Below are positions 16,069 to 24,913 of a stretch of 64,000 nt of DNA, piece after piece. Origin of the DNA: Ferrigenium kumadai. GTDB lineage: Bacteria > Pseudomonadota > Gammaproteobacteria > Burkholderiales > Gallionellaceae. The position numbers and the translations under genes are program-made. Each line of letters opens with the position of its first letter. The first letter of the stretch is position 1. The notes beneath the pieces were generated by a model. That model was not told the DNA's origin. It made no database searches and saw only the letters and a program-made list of their open reading frames with translations. Location of the stretch: the NCBI RefSeq assembly GCF_018324385.1, contig NZ_AP019536.1:1550001-1614000 (forward strand). Reading direction: 5' to 3'.

Positions 16069-17577
16069 TTACTTGTCCCAGAACGCGGACTGTTTCCTGA
16101 AACGTTGTATAGCCTTGCGCAACGCAACGTACTGGTGGGACAGGTTGTGCGCGATCCAGCCCTGAGCCAATCCGATCGCTTCCTGATGCGCCGACAAGGC
16201 TGGGGCCTCAGCCAATTCGTCCAGCAGGCGATGCGCCACCGCCACGTCGTTGATCTGCCCAAGCACGTCCTGCACCTCGCTTAACGCAGCAAGAAATGAC
16301 TTCGCTTGCTGCTTGCCATATAAGCCGGCAAAGAATTCCGCGCTATATCGCAATTTCTTGGCAAGGATACGCAACGCATGCAACCGTTCTGCCTCGAGTC
16401 CATTCAGCTGCTGTCCGGCTTGGTCAAAGCGCCTGAACAGCTTGCGCAGATGGCGCGTCGCGAAATCGCACGCCCGCAGTTGGTCGCCGTCCTGCTGCCA
16501 ATATGGCCCGTCCATCCAGATGGCGAAGCGCAGGATCAGCCGCTGCAACTCGCGCGCCTGCGCCTCGCAGCGCAGCGCCTCGTAGCATGCAGCGCCCCGT
16601 TCTTCGCTGGCTGCGAGCAGCGCCTGCAACCCGCCATGGCCGGGCATGCGAGCGCACATCGGCTGTACCGTGTCGGCGATGAACACATCCCATTCGCGTA
16701 TGCGCCCCAGAGCGATGCACAGCTTAGCGACGTCCGAGCTCAACGAAGCCAGCTCCGAATCGGGGCGTACCTTCGCGGCCAGGCGCAGCACGACGCGCAA
16801 GCGCCGCAATGCCACGCGCATCTGATGCAGATACTCTGCATCGTCGCCATGCATCGCCCCTCGCAGATTGCCTTGCAAATGTTGCAGGCATGACCAGATC
16901 AGCGTTTGCAGCACCTGCGCCAGCTTGTCCGCCTTGCCCAGCTGCGGCACGCCACCTTTGACCGGCCCATCGGTATCTCCCGACAGCAGGCGGTAACCCT
17001 GCTCCGCCTTGCTCACCGTTTCCAGCTCGAACGGCACGATGTCCAGCAGCGCCAGCGCCAGCTCGAACAGCTGCCGGGGCTCGCCGGATTTCAGTTCCAG
17101 TTCCAGTTCACAGATCGGGAAGCTGTGCTGTTCGGTGCGCACTTCGCCTTTATCCATGCACAGCTCGATCTCCGCCCCCTCGAATTTCAACAGGCGCAGG
17201 TTGCGGGAAAAATCGGTGACGAACACCGGCTGCAATTCCTTGCGCACGCCCCGCGGCAGCTCGCCTCCGGCGGCCTTGAGCGCCTCGAAGTCCAGTCCCT
17301 CGCCTGCCACCGGCGTTTCCCATTCGTTGCGCTGGTGCAAACCGGCCTGCACGCCCCCCCCACCCTTCAGCGTTTGCAGCCATTGCTTCCCGGCACGGCG
17401 CAGGCGCAACGCCATCGCATGGTTGCGCAAATCGAGTGCCGGCGTATCGAAATAGACGCTATACAGTTTGTGATTGGCAGCACGTGAGACCGACAATCTC
17501 CTGAGCAGGGGATGGCGCTTGAGCCGGTTCAAGTGCTCAGGTGAAATGGATAGCTTGAGTTCGGTCTCGACTGCCAT
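16069..17577 (-). CDS. CYTH and CHAD domain protein
   Basis: 502 residues. The N-terminal CYTH domain (about 1-200) begins with the ExExK signature (VETELKLS), a triphosphate tunnel fold that in bacteria commonly hydrolyses inorganic triphosphate. The C-terminal CHAD domain (about 225-495) is alpha-helical with conserved His, Arg and Lys (LHQMRVALRRLRVVLRL), a fold that binds polyphosphate. The protein is probably concerned with polyphosphate or short-chain phosphates. ATG 17577 follows an AGGCGG ribosome site. No neighbour points to a specific pathway. Confidence 0.9.
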   Translation of the reverse strand: MAVETELKLSISPEHLNRLKRHPLLRRLSVSRAANHKLYSVYFDTPALDLRNHAMALRLRRAGKQWLQTLKGGGGVQAGLHQRNEWETPVAGEGLDFEALKAAGGELPRGVRKELQPVFVTDFSRNLRLLKFEGAEIELCMDKGEVRTEQHSFPICELELELKSGEPRQLFELALALLDIVPFELETVSKAEQGYRLLSGDTDGPVKGGVPQLGKADKLAQVLQTLIWSCLQHLQGNLRGAMHGDDAEYLHQMRVALRRLRVVLRLAAKVRPDSELASLSSDVAKLCIALGRIREWDVFIADTVQPMCARMPGHGGLQALLAASEERGAACYEALRCEAQARELQRLILRFAIWMDGPYWQQDGDQLRACDFATRHLRKLFRRFDQAGQQLNGLEAERLHALRILAKKLRYSAEFFAGLYGKQQAKSFLAALSEVQDVLGQINDVAVAHRLLDELAEAPALSAHQEAIGLAQGWIAHNLSHQYVALRKAIQRFRKQSAFWDK

Positions 17578-17739
17578 GTCCGCCTAAAAAACGCCACGTG
17601 GGAGTGCCAACTATAGCAGGCTATCTGCTGCTTTTGCGACCGTACAGGGCAGTTGCCATAAGACTGCATTAAGCGTTTAATCGAAACCAGATAAGGCTTG
17701 CCCGGCACGCAAACCCGAGACCACAGAAGGGGAATTGAT

Positions 17740-20154
17740 ATGCCGACATCGAACCTGACTCCTGCCGAACTGCGCCTCACCATCGCTCCGGATGCGTTGG
17801 GGTTCGCCGACACGTCCGAATTGCTGGAACATCCCCTGCCGTGGATCGGGCAAGAGCGCGCGGAGGTGGCGGCCCGTTTCGGCCTCGGCATGGATCAGCC
17901 TGATTACAACCTGTTCGTGCTGGGCGAGGTCGGCAGCGGCCGCTCTTCGCTGCTCAGGCAGGCGATGCAAGCCGCAGCCGCGAAGCGTCCGGTGCCGCCC
18001 GACCTTTGCTACCTGCACAACTTCGACGCGCCTGAACATCCGCGCGCACTGCGCTTGCCAGCCGGTCAGGGGCGGCTGCTCCGCCAGCTCATGGCGCGCA
18101 TGACGAAATCGCTGCAAACCGAGATTCCCCAACGCCTGGAACGTCAGGATTTCAAGGATGAAAGCGAACGCATCGAGAAGACCTACAAGACCGAAGAAGC
18201 AAAGGTCTTCGGCGAACTCGAGGCCTTTGCCGAAGCCCGCAGTTTCACCATGCATCGCGAATCCGGGCATCTGCTGTTCACCCTCCGCGGCAAGAAGGGG
18301 CATGCCCTGACCGAGGACGAAGTGCTCGTCCTGCCCAAGGAGCGCCGCACCGAGATCGAGCGAGCCGAACAGGAATTACGCGCCGAGATCAGCCGCTATC
18401 TCGACAAGGTACGGCCGATGGAACAGGCGAAGAACGGGGCGCTGTCCGCATTGCGGCGCCAGGTGGTGAAGCCGCTCCTGGACCACGAGTTGCAGGAAAT
18501 CCGCGTCGGTCTGAAGAAGCAGATCAAGGACTCCGTCAAGCTAAGGTCGTATCTGGACCATGTGGTGCACGACGTGCTCGACAACCTCGAACTGTTCAAG
18601 GTTTCAGATAACGACGAAGAACTGCGCAAGGAGGCGCTGTGCAAGGTGCTGTCCCGCTACAGGGTGAACCTGGTGGTGGACAACGACGGGCTGAGCGGCG
18701 CGCCGGTGATCGTCGAGGACAATCCGCTATTCCGCTCGCTGTTCGGCAGCATCGAATACCAGACCGAAAACGATGTGCTGGTGACCGACTTTTCCCGCAT
18801 CCGCGCCGGCAGCCTGCACAAGGCGCACGGCGGGTTCCTGATGCTGCACCTGCGCGATCTGGTGGCCGACGGACTGGTCCTCGAAAAACTGCGGCGGTTC
18901 CTGCGCAGCGGCCGGCTGCAGATCGAGGAACCCGGCACGACCTATGCGCCGATTGCGGCGGTTTCGCTCGAACCCGAGGCAGTGGACATCGACGTCAAGA
19001 TCGTCCTCATCGGCTCGCGCGAACTGTATTACGAACTGCAGGAAGCCGACCCGGAGTCCGCGCGCCGCTTCCGCGTGAAGGTGGACTTTGCCGAAAGCTT
19101 TTTATCCAGCGACGCGACCCGCCGCGCCTCGGCCATCTTCGTCGCCCATGCCTGCCGGGAACGGGGACTGCCGCACTTTTCCGCGGCCGCCGTGGCACGC
19201 CTGCTGGAGGATGGACACCGCGAAGCGGAAGACCGGACGCGCCAGAGCGCGATCTTCTCCCGCACCGAGGCGCTGGTCATGGAAAGCGCCGCGCTGTGCA
19301 GCGCCCGAGCCGGCCGCCTGGTCGAGGCGGAGGATATCGAGGCGGCACTGGCCGCCCGCACCCTGCGCCACGACTACCCCGAACAGCGGTTGCGGGAAGC
19401 CATCGCCGAAGGCGACATGATGATCGCATTGCAGGGCGAGCGGGTCGGCCAGCTCAACGGGCTGACCGAGATCGACCTGGGCGATTACCGCTTTGGCTTC
19501 CCGGTGCGCATCACTGCACGCACCTACGCCGGCGAGGACGGCCTGCTCAACATCGAGCATGAAGTGGAGATGTCCGGCCCGATCCACGACAAGGGCGTTC
19601 TCATCCTGCACAACTACCTGTCTGCCCTATTTTTCCGCAACGCGCCGCTCGCGCTCAATGCCTCCATCGTGTTCGAGCAGGAATACAGCGGCGTGGAAGG
19701 CGACTCCGCTTCCTGTGCCGAGTTGTATGCGTTGCTCTCCTCTCTGTCCGGACTGCCGCTCAAACAGGGCATCGCGGTGACCGGTGCGGTCAACCAGCAC
19801 GGCGAGGTACTGCCGGTGGGCGCTATCAACGAAAAGATCGAGGGTTATTTCCGTATCTGCGAAACGGCCGGACTGGACGGCAGCCACGGCGTGCTGATCC
19901 CGCAACGTAACCGCCGCCACCTGATGCTGGAGCGCAAAGTGGTCGAGGCCGTCGAACAGGGGTTGTTCCATATCTATACCGCAGAGCACGCAACCGAGGG
20001 CATCGAGCTGCTCACCGGCTTGGCCGCAGGCCTAGCGAACGATGCTGGCACCTATCCGCGAGGCAGCGTGCTGGGCCACGCCCAGAAAACCTTGCAGGCC
20101 TATCGCCGTGCCTGCCAGGCATCGGAACACACCAAGACCGTGCACAAACGCTAG
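17740..20154 (+). CDS. LonB-like ATP-dependent protease (AAA_32 / Lon proteolytic domain)
   Basis: 804 residues from ATG 17740, which follows AGAAGGGGAA; a TTG at 17698 is less likely. The proteolytic domain has the Ser-Lys dyad Ser656 (EGDSAS) and Lys699 (INEKIEG), spaced 43 residues apart exactly as in E. coli Lon. The N-terminal part is the AAA_32 region, with a long charged helical stretch (about 130-260). The P-loop-like motif GEVGSGRSS (62-70) has Arg where Walker A normally has Lys. It lacks the Lon N-terminal substrate domain. A soluble quality-control protease is likely; substrates are unknown. Confidence 0.88.
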   Translation: MPTSNLTPAELRLTIAPDALGFADTSELLEHPLPWIGQERAEVAARFGLGMDQPDYNLFVLGEVGSGRSSLLRQAMQAAAAKRPVPPDLCYLHNFDAPEHPRALRLPAGQGRLLRQLMARMTKSLQTEIPQRLERQDFKDESERIEKTYKTEEAKVFGELEAFAEARSFTMHRESGHLLFTLRGKKGHALTEDEVLVLPKERRTEIERAEQELRAEISRYLDKVRPMEQAKNGALSALRRQVVKPLLDHELQEIRVGLKKQIKDSVKLRSYLDHVVHDVLDNLELFKVSDNDEELRKEALCKVLSRYRVNLVVDNDGLSGAPVIVEDNPLFRSLFGSIEYQTENDVLVTDFSRIRAGSLHKAHGGFLMLHLRDLVADGLVLEKLRRFLRSGRLQIEEPGTTYAPIAAVSLEPEAVDIDVKIVLIGSRELYYELQEADPESARRFRVKVDFAESFLSSDATRRASAIFVAHACRERGLPHFSAAAVARLLEDGHREAEDRTRQSAIFSRTEALVMESAALCSARAGRLVEAEDIEAALAARTLRHDYPEQRLREAIAEGDMMIALQGERVGQLNGLTEIDLGDYRFGFPVRITARTYAGEDGLLNIEHEVEMSGPIHDKGVLILHNYLSALFFRNAPLALNASIVFEQEYSGVEGDSASCAELYALLSSLSGLPLKQGIAVTGAVNQHGEVLPVGAINEKIEGYFRICETAGLDGSHGVLIPQRNRRHLMLERKVVEAVEQGLFHIYTAEHATEGIELLTGLAAGLANDAGTYPRGSVLGHAQKTLQAYRRACQASEHTKTVHKR

Positions 20155-20229
20155 CGCTAAACGGCAATGCCGACCTGCAGCCTGACTCAACCGCATCCTG
20201 TTGCCAAGTCGCGCCTACGTCAACCGGCG

Positions 20230-21156
20230 TTAATTCCTATTCTTCTGCTCCGGTCGGGGCCGCTGTTCGCGTTTGATGCGCTCCGCCTTTTCAGGGCCGA
20301 CACCTTGTGTCGCATTCCGGCTTTTTTCCTTGCGCAGAACGTCACGGCGTTGTTCGGCCTGTTTCCTCTGCTTCGCGCGCATCTCCTTGCGTGCCTCTTT
20401 GGCATGCTCCTTCTTTTTGGTTTGGGCTTGGCCGGTGCTTTTGTCGCGCATCTTCTCCCGCTGCTTGATCCGGTCATCACGCAGCTGCTTGATGCGATCC
20501 CGCAGCTGCGCCTTGCGCTGCGGGATGAGCCCTTCGATCACCAGCTTGCGCTTTGCCCAAAACATCGGCCTTTGAGCCAGTAACACCGGCGCGACTGCAC
20601 GGTACCTGGGTGCAAAAGCGAACTTCTCCGGCGTCACGACGCTCTCGCCATACTTCGTCTTCAGCACCGTCTCGCCTTCGTTGACCGTGTCGTAGGTACC
20701 CGCCTCGTCGCCATCGGTCTCATCGATCACGGTAGTCTCGTGGTCGGTTCCCCGGATACCGATGGTGGCGGTCGGCGTCGTGACTCGGTAGCCCGATGCG
20801 TTGTATTTACCGATCCAGCCGGTGACGGAACGCATCGCTCCTTTGAGCAGGGACATGAATACTTTGTCGTCGGCATCGCCTTCGGCCTTGTATTCGTCGA
20901 CGCGGAACTCGGTGTCCGGCCGGATGGCAATGATCCCTCCGTCCACCGTTTCAAGGTGGACCTCACCGTCATCGTCGGTAGTGATGGTCTGCCCTTCGTA
21001 TATCTTCTGTCCGACGGAAACCGCCTTCCATTGCATGGCGTCGGCCGACACGAAAGCTTTTCCGGAAAGAGAGTCGACCGTGGCAAACAACGTTGCCGAA
21101 TGAGCGTTGTTGCTGATGGAAAGCAGCAACACCAACAGAACGAATATGTTTCTCAT
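20230..21156 (-). CDS. Secreted FecR-domain protein with a long basic tail
   Basis: 308 residues. A signal peptide (about 1-21, ending NAHS|ATLF) is followed by a FecR domain (about 45-150: GQKIYEGQTITTDDDGEVHL, then RGTDHETTV). The last 100 residues are extremely rich in Lys, Arg, Glu and Gln (for example RDRIKQLRDDRIKQREK), probably a charged helix or coiled coil. There is no FecI-type sigma factor or TonB receptor nearby, so this is not the classical anti-sigma regulator; a stand-alone periplasmic or surface role is more likely. Two ORFs follow the same direction upstream (21195-21695 and 21768-22265). Confidence 0.75.
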   Translation of the reverse strand: MRNIFVLLVLLLSISNNAHSATLFATVDSLSGKAFVSADAMQWKAVSVGQKIYEGQTITTDDDGEVHLETVDGGIIAIRPDTEFRVDEYKAEGDADDKVFMSLLKGAMRSVTGWIGKYNASGYRVTTPTATIGIRGTDHETTVIDETDGDEAGTYDTVNEGETVLKTKYGESVVTPEKFAFAPRYRAVAPVLLAQRPMFWAKRKLVIEGLIPQRKAQLRDRIKQLRDDRIKQREKMRDKSTGQAQTKKKEHAKEARKEMRAKQRKQAEQRRDVLRKEKSRNATQGVGPEKAERIKREQRPRPEQKNRN

Positions 21157-21194
21157 GCTTCCTCCTTAAACCACGCGACAGTCCGGTTGGTTCG

Positions 21195-21695
21195 CTATTC
21201 GTAACGCAGGAAACTCTCCGCCGGGGTTTCGCCGCCAAAGCGATCGATCAGGACTTCGAGTTCGGGCGCGAGCATGTCACCCTCTTCATCCTCCAGCACT
21301 CCATCGCCTATCAGGCGACCGGCCAAGCCGGCGGCCAGCGCTCGCCTGACATCGGCCAAGGTGGCCGGATTCTCGCGATTCTCGTCGTTCGCGACGGTCT
21401 CGATCGCCCGCGAAAGTTGTTCGCTGGCAAAGGCGTGGATGAAATCCACCGCTGCCGCCGACTCGCCGAACCCGTCGATCAGCATATCCAGTTCGTCGAC
21501 GAGCGATTCGCCGACGTCGAAGTGGTGCATTTCCTCGGTTTCGCTGAACTCCTCGGGCAGGTCATTCACGATGAACGAACGAACCATGGCCAGCGTGACC
21601 GGTTCGTCAGTCTCCAATTGGTCGATGATGCTTTCGATGAGCTTGGACAGCTCGGGGCTGACGCGGGTAGAGATGTCGATCGGATTGCGGATCAT
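21195..21695 (-). CDS. Unknown acidic protein built from two tandem repeats
   Basis: 166 residues from ATG 21695, which has a strong AGGAGAGG ribosome site. I do not recognise the family. The protein is acidic and consists almost wholly of two copies of a 67-residue unit (about 19-86 and 97-163). Each has the pattern IE-x(10)-P-x-TLA-x-VR early and ELxxLIDxFG-x(5)-A-x-x-F[IL] late. The spacing suggests a helical bundle. There is no signal peptide or membrane segment. It lies 38 bp upstream of the FecR-domain gene in the same direction and is probably co-transcribed with it. Confidence 0.75.
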   Translation of the reverse strand: MIRNPIDISTRVSPELSKLIESIIDQLETDEPVTLAMVRSFIVNDLPEEFSETEEMHHFDVGESLVDELDMLIDGFGESAAAVDFIHAFASEQLSRAIETVANDENRENPATLADVRRALAAGLAGRLIGDGVLEDEEGDMLAPELEVLIDRFGGETPAESFLRYE

Positions 21696-21767
21696 GATTC
21701 CTCTCCTGTGAGGTGGCAAAGACAAGAGATGGCAGCGCCTCAAGACCGCTGCATCCCGCTTGACCCA

Positions 21768-22265
21768 CTATAGCAACACAGGACGATCCGGCAATTCGTT
21801 CAATTTCTCACCCGCATGCGGGTAATGCTGTATGAGGTGATTTCCGACGCTGCGGATACCGGCGAGCACACCTTCCTCGAACCGGCCCTCGCGGAATGCC
21901 GCTTCCATTTCCACGCAGATCGCTTCCCACGCCGACGGCCCCAGCCTGGCGTGAACACCGCGGTCGGCGACGATCTCCACGTCACGGTCGGCCAACAGCA
22001 AATAGATCAGCACGCCGTTGTTGTGTTCGGTATCCCACACGCGCAACAGCGAGAACACCTCGATGGCCCGTTCGCGCGCCGTCTGATCCGCCAGCAGCGG
22101 CGAGAGGTCGAGCGCGGCCTCGACCGCGAAACGGATCTGTCCGCTGTGCTGCGCCTCGATCTCGCGGATCGCGTGCTCGATCGCGTCCAGCGTGCTCTGC
22201 GAAAAGGCCCGCCGAACCGCCGCACGTCCCGTGGATAGATGCCGCATGATGCGTTTTATATCCAT
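21768..22265 (-). CDS. TPM-domain protein (cytosolic form)
   Basis: 165 residues. The TPM fold is recognised from DAIEHAIREIEAQHSGQIRFAVE-like opening residues and NNGVLIYLLLADRDVEIVADRGV in the middle. It has no signal peptide and no C-terminal membrane anchor, unlike the larger TPM protein encoded at 22344-23192. TPM domains act as phosphatases in some plant and archaeal proteins, but the bacterial role is unsettled. It is the third gene of a lemA-TPM-TPM run; a palindromic repeat separates it from the second gene. Confidence 0.8.
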   Translation of the reverse strand: MDIKRIMRHLSTGRAAVRRAFSQSTLDAIEHAIREIEAQHSGQIRFAVEAALDLSPLLADQTARERAIEVFSLLRVWDTEHNNGVLIYLLLADRDVEIVADRGVHARLGPSAWEAICVEMEAAFREGRFEEGVLAGIRSVGNHLIQHYPHAGEKLNELPDRPVLL

Positions 22266-22277
22266 TTCACCCTGACC

Positions 22278-22347
22278 GTAGGGGCGCGATTCATCGCGCC
22301 CTGATTAATTGCCGTACCCGAAAGGGCGCGATGAATCGCGCCCCTAC
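22278..22347. repeat. REPIN-like nested palindrome
   Basis: Two 25-bp arms (22278-22302 and 22323-22347) are perfect reverse complements separated by 20 bp. Each arm is itself a hairpin with stem GGGCGCGAT / ATCGCGCCC. This two-REP layout is that of REPIN elements mobilised by RAYT transposases. No RAYT gene is in the window. The right arm supplies the TAG stop of the upstream TPM gene. Confidence 0.8.
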
Positions 22348-23192
22348 CATCGTCCCGAGGCTCCGCCACCGCCGAAGCCGCCGCCCCCGCCGCTGAAGCC
22401 TCCCCCGCCGAAGCCGCCGCCATGACTCCCGCCCCCGAAGCCGCCGCTGCCATAACCGCCGAAACCGCGCCGCGTGCCGCCCAGCAGCACGAACACGAAT
22501 GCCATCACCCCGACCAGCAGCGCCACGAACAACGGCGCGACCGTCAGCCATGCCACCAGTCCCAGCCCTCCACCCGTCAGCAATGCGGCAGGGAAGCGCC
22601 CGAGCAGCGCGCGCAATATCCCGCCCACGACCACCACCAGCCCGAAGGCGGCGAATAGCATGGACTCGATGTCGAATTTCCCGCTGGCGGCGCCGCGCTG
22701 CGGCGGCGGCAAGGGTTCTCCGTTGACGACCTTCATCATCGCCGCCAGCCCCGATTCGATGCCCGGATAGAACTCACCACGCTTGAAGTACGGCACGATG
22801 ATCTCGTCGACGATGCGGTGCGCGGTGGCATCGTTCAGCACGCCTTCGAGGCCGTAGCCCACTTCGATGCGCAGCGCGCGGTCGTCCTTGGCGACGAGCA
22901 GCAGCGCGCCGTCGTCCACGCCCTTGCGCCCCAGCTTCCATGCCTCGGCGACGCGGATGCCGTATTGCTCGATGGTTTCCGGCTGGGTGGTCGGCACGAT
23001 CAGCACGGCGAGCTGCGCGCCCTTGTTCTTTTCGAATTCGGCGAGACGGGACTCCAGCGTCAGGATCTGCTGAGCATCCAGCGTGGCGGTGAGGTCGGTG
23101 ACGCGCGCGGAAAGCGGCGGCACGGCCACCTCGGCCCGCGCCGCTCCGCACAGCAGCAGCGCAAGCAGGAAGACTCGCGCCAGGATGTTCAT
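22344..23192 (-). CDS. Membrane-anchored TPM-domain protein (YgcG-like)
   Basis: 282 residues. It has a signal peptide (about 1-20), a periplasmic TPM domain (about 25-150: LTATLDAQQILTLESRLAEFE, then VGYGLEGVLNDATAHRI), then two or three hydrophobic segments (about 175-240), and a tail of almost pure Gly with Ser and Phe. This architecture is typical of the TPM proteins found with LemA. The start codon is immediately next to the lemA stop, which implies coupled expression. The stop codon lies within the REPIN-like repeat, so the original C-terminus may have been altered by insertion. Confidence 0.88.
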   Translation of the reverse strand: MNILARVFLLALLLCGAARAEVAVPPLSARVTDLTATLDAQQILTLESRLAEFEKNKGAQLAVLIVPTTQPETIEQYGIRVAEAWKLGRKGVDDGALLLVAKDDRALRIEVGYGLEGVLNDATAHRIVDEIIVPYFKRGEFYPGIESGLAAMMKVVNGEPLPPPQRGAASGKFDIESMLFAAFGLVVVVGGILRALLGRFPAALLTGGGLGLVAWLTVAPLFVALLVGVMAFVFVLLGGTRRGFGGYGSGGFGGGSHGGGFGGGGFSGGGGGFGGGGASGRW

Positions 23193-23795
23193 TTATTTTG
23201 CCGGTGCCGGCTGGGGCGCGTTGAAGTCCACTGTCGGCGGACGCGAGATCTCTTTCTCGTCCTCCACCGTGAACGACGGCTTGACGCCGTATCCGAACAG
23301 CATCGCCGTCAGGTTGGTCGGGAAGGAGCGTACCGCGACGTTGTATTCCTGCACCGCCTTGATGTAGCGGTTGCGTGCCACGGTGATGCGGTTCTCCGTG
23401 CCTTCGAGCTGGGCCTGCAGGTCACGGAAGTTCTGGTCGGATTTCAGTTGCGGGTAATTCTCGGAAACCACCAGCAAACGGCTCAGCGCCGAAGTCAGCT
23501 CGCCCTGCGCGGCCTGGAATTTGGCGAACGCCTGCGGGTCGTTGATCAGCTCAGGCGTGGCCTGGATGCTGCCGACCTTGGCGCGCGCCTCGGTGACACC
23601 CAGCAGCACGCTCTTCTCCTGCGACGCATAACCTTTGACGGTGTTCACCAGATTGGGGATCAGGTCGGCGCGCCGCTGGTACTGGTTCAGCACCTCCGCC
23701 CAGCTCGCCTTGATCTGCTCGTCGGTCGATTGAAAAGTGTTGTAGCCGCAACCACTCAACAGCACCGTCAGCAAAACCATCCATAAGGCACGCAT
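23193..23795 (-). CDS. lemA: LemA family lipoprotein
   Basis: 200 residues. An N-terminal lipoprotein signal with lipobox LSGC (C19-C21 region: LLSGCGYN) is followed by a LemA alpha-helical domain (NQYQRRADLIPNLVNTVKGY, then LLVVSENYPQLKSDQNFRDLQ), the family hallmark. LemA proteins usually carry an uncleaved N-terminal anchor; here lipidation is suggested instead. The function is unknown, and it is often encoded with TPM-domain proteins, as here. It heads the run lemA-TPM-TPM. Confidence 0.93.
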   Translation of the reverse strand: MRALWMVLLTVLLSGCGYNTFQSTDEQIKASWAEVLNQYQRRADLIPNLVNTVKGYASQEKSVLLGVTEARAKVGSIQATPELINDPQAFAKFQAAQGELTSALSRLLVVSENYPQLKSDQNFRDLQAQLEGTENRITVARNRYIKAVQEYNVAVRSFPTNLTAMLFGYGVKPSFTVEDEKEISRPPTVDFNAPQPAPAK

Positions 23796-23860
23796 CGTCG
23801 ACTCCTGTAGATAGAAAAACGCGCGGAAACTATAGCACTAAACGTCTTGGCAGGCGGCTG

Positions 23861-24913
23861 CTATCCCGGCAGGTCTTTTCCGGACGGCTCGAGGAGAAAA
23901 GCAAGACGTGCCAGCAGCGAGTGAACGACAGGGTTGCAGTGGCGATAGTAGTGCCAGATATCGACCATGCCGCAGCCCAAGGCCTGCTTGAAGCTGTAGC
24001 CGGTCTCGCCCAACTCGATTTCCGTGTATCCCCGGCGGGCGCAGACCTCCAGCGCATGCAGGCACAAGGCGAAATACACGCCATGCTCGCGATTGGCCGT
24101 GTAATCCATGCCCAGATACTTGCCCACCACCCTCTCGCCCTTGGGCAGCATCTGCGCGAAACCGACCAGCTGTTCATGCAGGAAGGCGAGGACGTAGATA
24201 CTGCGATCGGAAGTGGCGGAAAAATACTCGGGGGACAGGCACTCGAACTGGATGGCAGCGCGGCTGCGGGTACCCAGGTAGAGATGATGAATCCGTTCCA
24301 GATATTCGGCGGGCAGGCCGGCGTGCTCCTCGAAGCGCAGCGCAGATGAAGCCCTGAGCTTGCGAGTGAAATCGTTGCGCTGCTTGTGGTTGTGCAAGGT
24401 GCTCCAGAAGTCCCCCTCGAGGTTCAGCACGGCCACCGGCAGTCCTTTCACGCGGACGAAACCGTGCGCCGGCAGGTCAGGCCCGAAGCCCTTGAAGGCG
24501 ACGATGGGCGCCTTCCTGCTCAATACGGCAGAGACCTGGTCGAGCAGCTGGCTGCTGATCTGTCCGTCGATGCGCCCGAATGAGACCGTGGGGTGCCCGA
24601 CACAGGCGACACGCAAGCTCAATCCGCCGAGCACGCGCTTCATCCAGCCCACATCGAGCATGGTGTTGAGTCTGAATTCGGTGATGAAATAGGGAATGAC
24701 CGCGACGCGCACACCTGCACGGTGCGCAACCAGATAGCCGAGAGAGAAGCCCGGCATGGCATGCCGGGTCGCCCGGTAGAACGCACCGTCTTCAGGCCAT
24801 TCGTTCAAAAGGGATTCCGGGGCTTCGTCCGCCTCGGTCAACACCAGCGGGCTATCCGGCGCAGGGTCGGGAGCGATGCTGGTCCTCTCCGCGTTTTCTC
24901 GCTCCCGATTCAT
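23861..24913 (-). CDS. FemAB/GNAT-like acyltransferase (peptidogalycan biosynthesis type)
   Basis: 350 residues from ATG 24913, which overlaps the mtfA stop as ATGA; the reading frame stays open upstream only as an overlap with mtfA. It has a duplicated acetyltransferase-like architecture. The second half (DFWSTLHNHKQRNDFTRKLR, then YLGMDYTANREHGVYFALCL and EIELGETGYSFKQALGCG) fits the GNAT-related proteins annotated as peptidogalycan biosynthesis or recognition. The substrate is not known. The first 40 residues are disordered and acidic. It is translationally coupled to mtfA. Confidence 0.72.
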   Translation of the reverse strand: MNRERENAERTSIAPDPAPDSPLVLTEADEAPESLLNEWPEDGAFYRATRHAMPGFSLGYLVAHRAGVRVAVIPYFITEFRLNTMLDVGWMKRVLGGLSLRVACVGHPTVSFGRIDGQISSQLLDQVSAVLSRKAPIVAFKGFGPDLPAHGFVRVKGLPVAVLNLEGDFWSTLHNHKQRNDFTRKLRASSALRFEEHAGLPAEYLERIHHLYLGTRSRAAIQFECLSPEYFSATSDRSIYVLAFLHEQLVGFAQMLPKGERVVGKYLGMDYTANREHGVYFALCLHALEVCARRGYTEIELGETGYSFKQALGCGMVDIWHYYRHCNPVVHSLLARLAFLLEPSGKDLPG

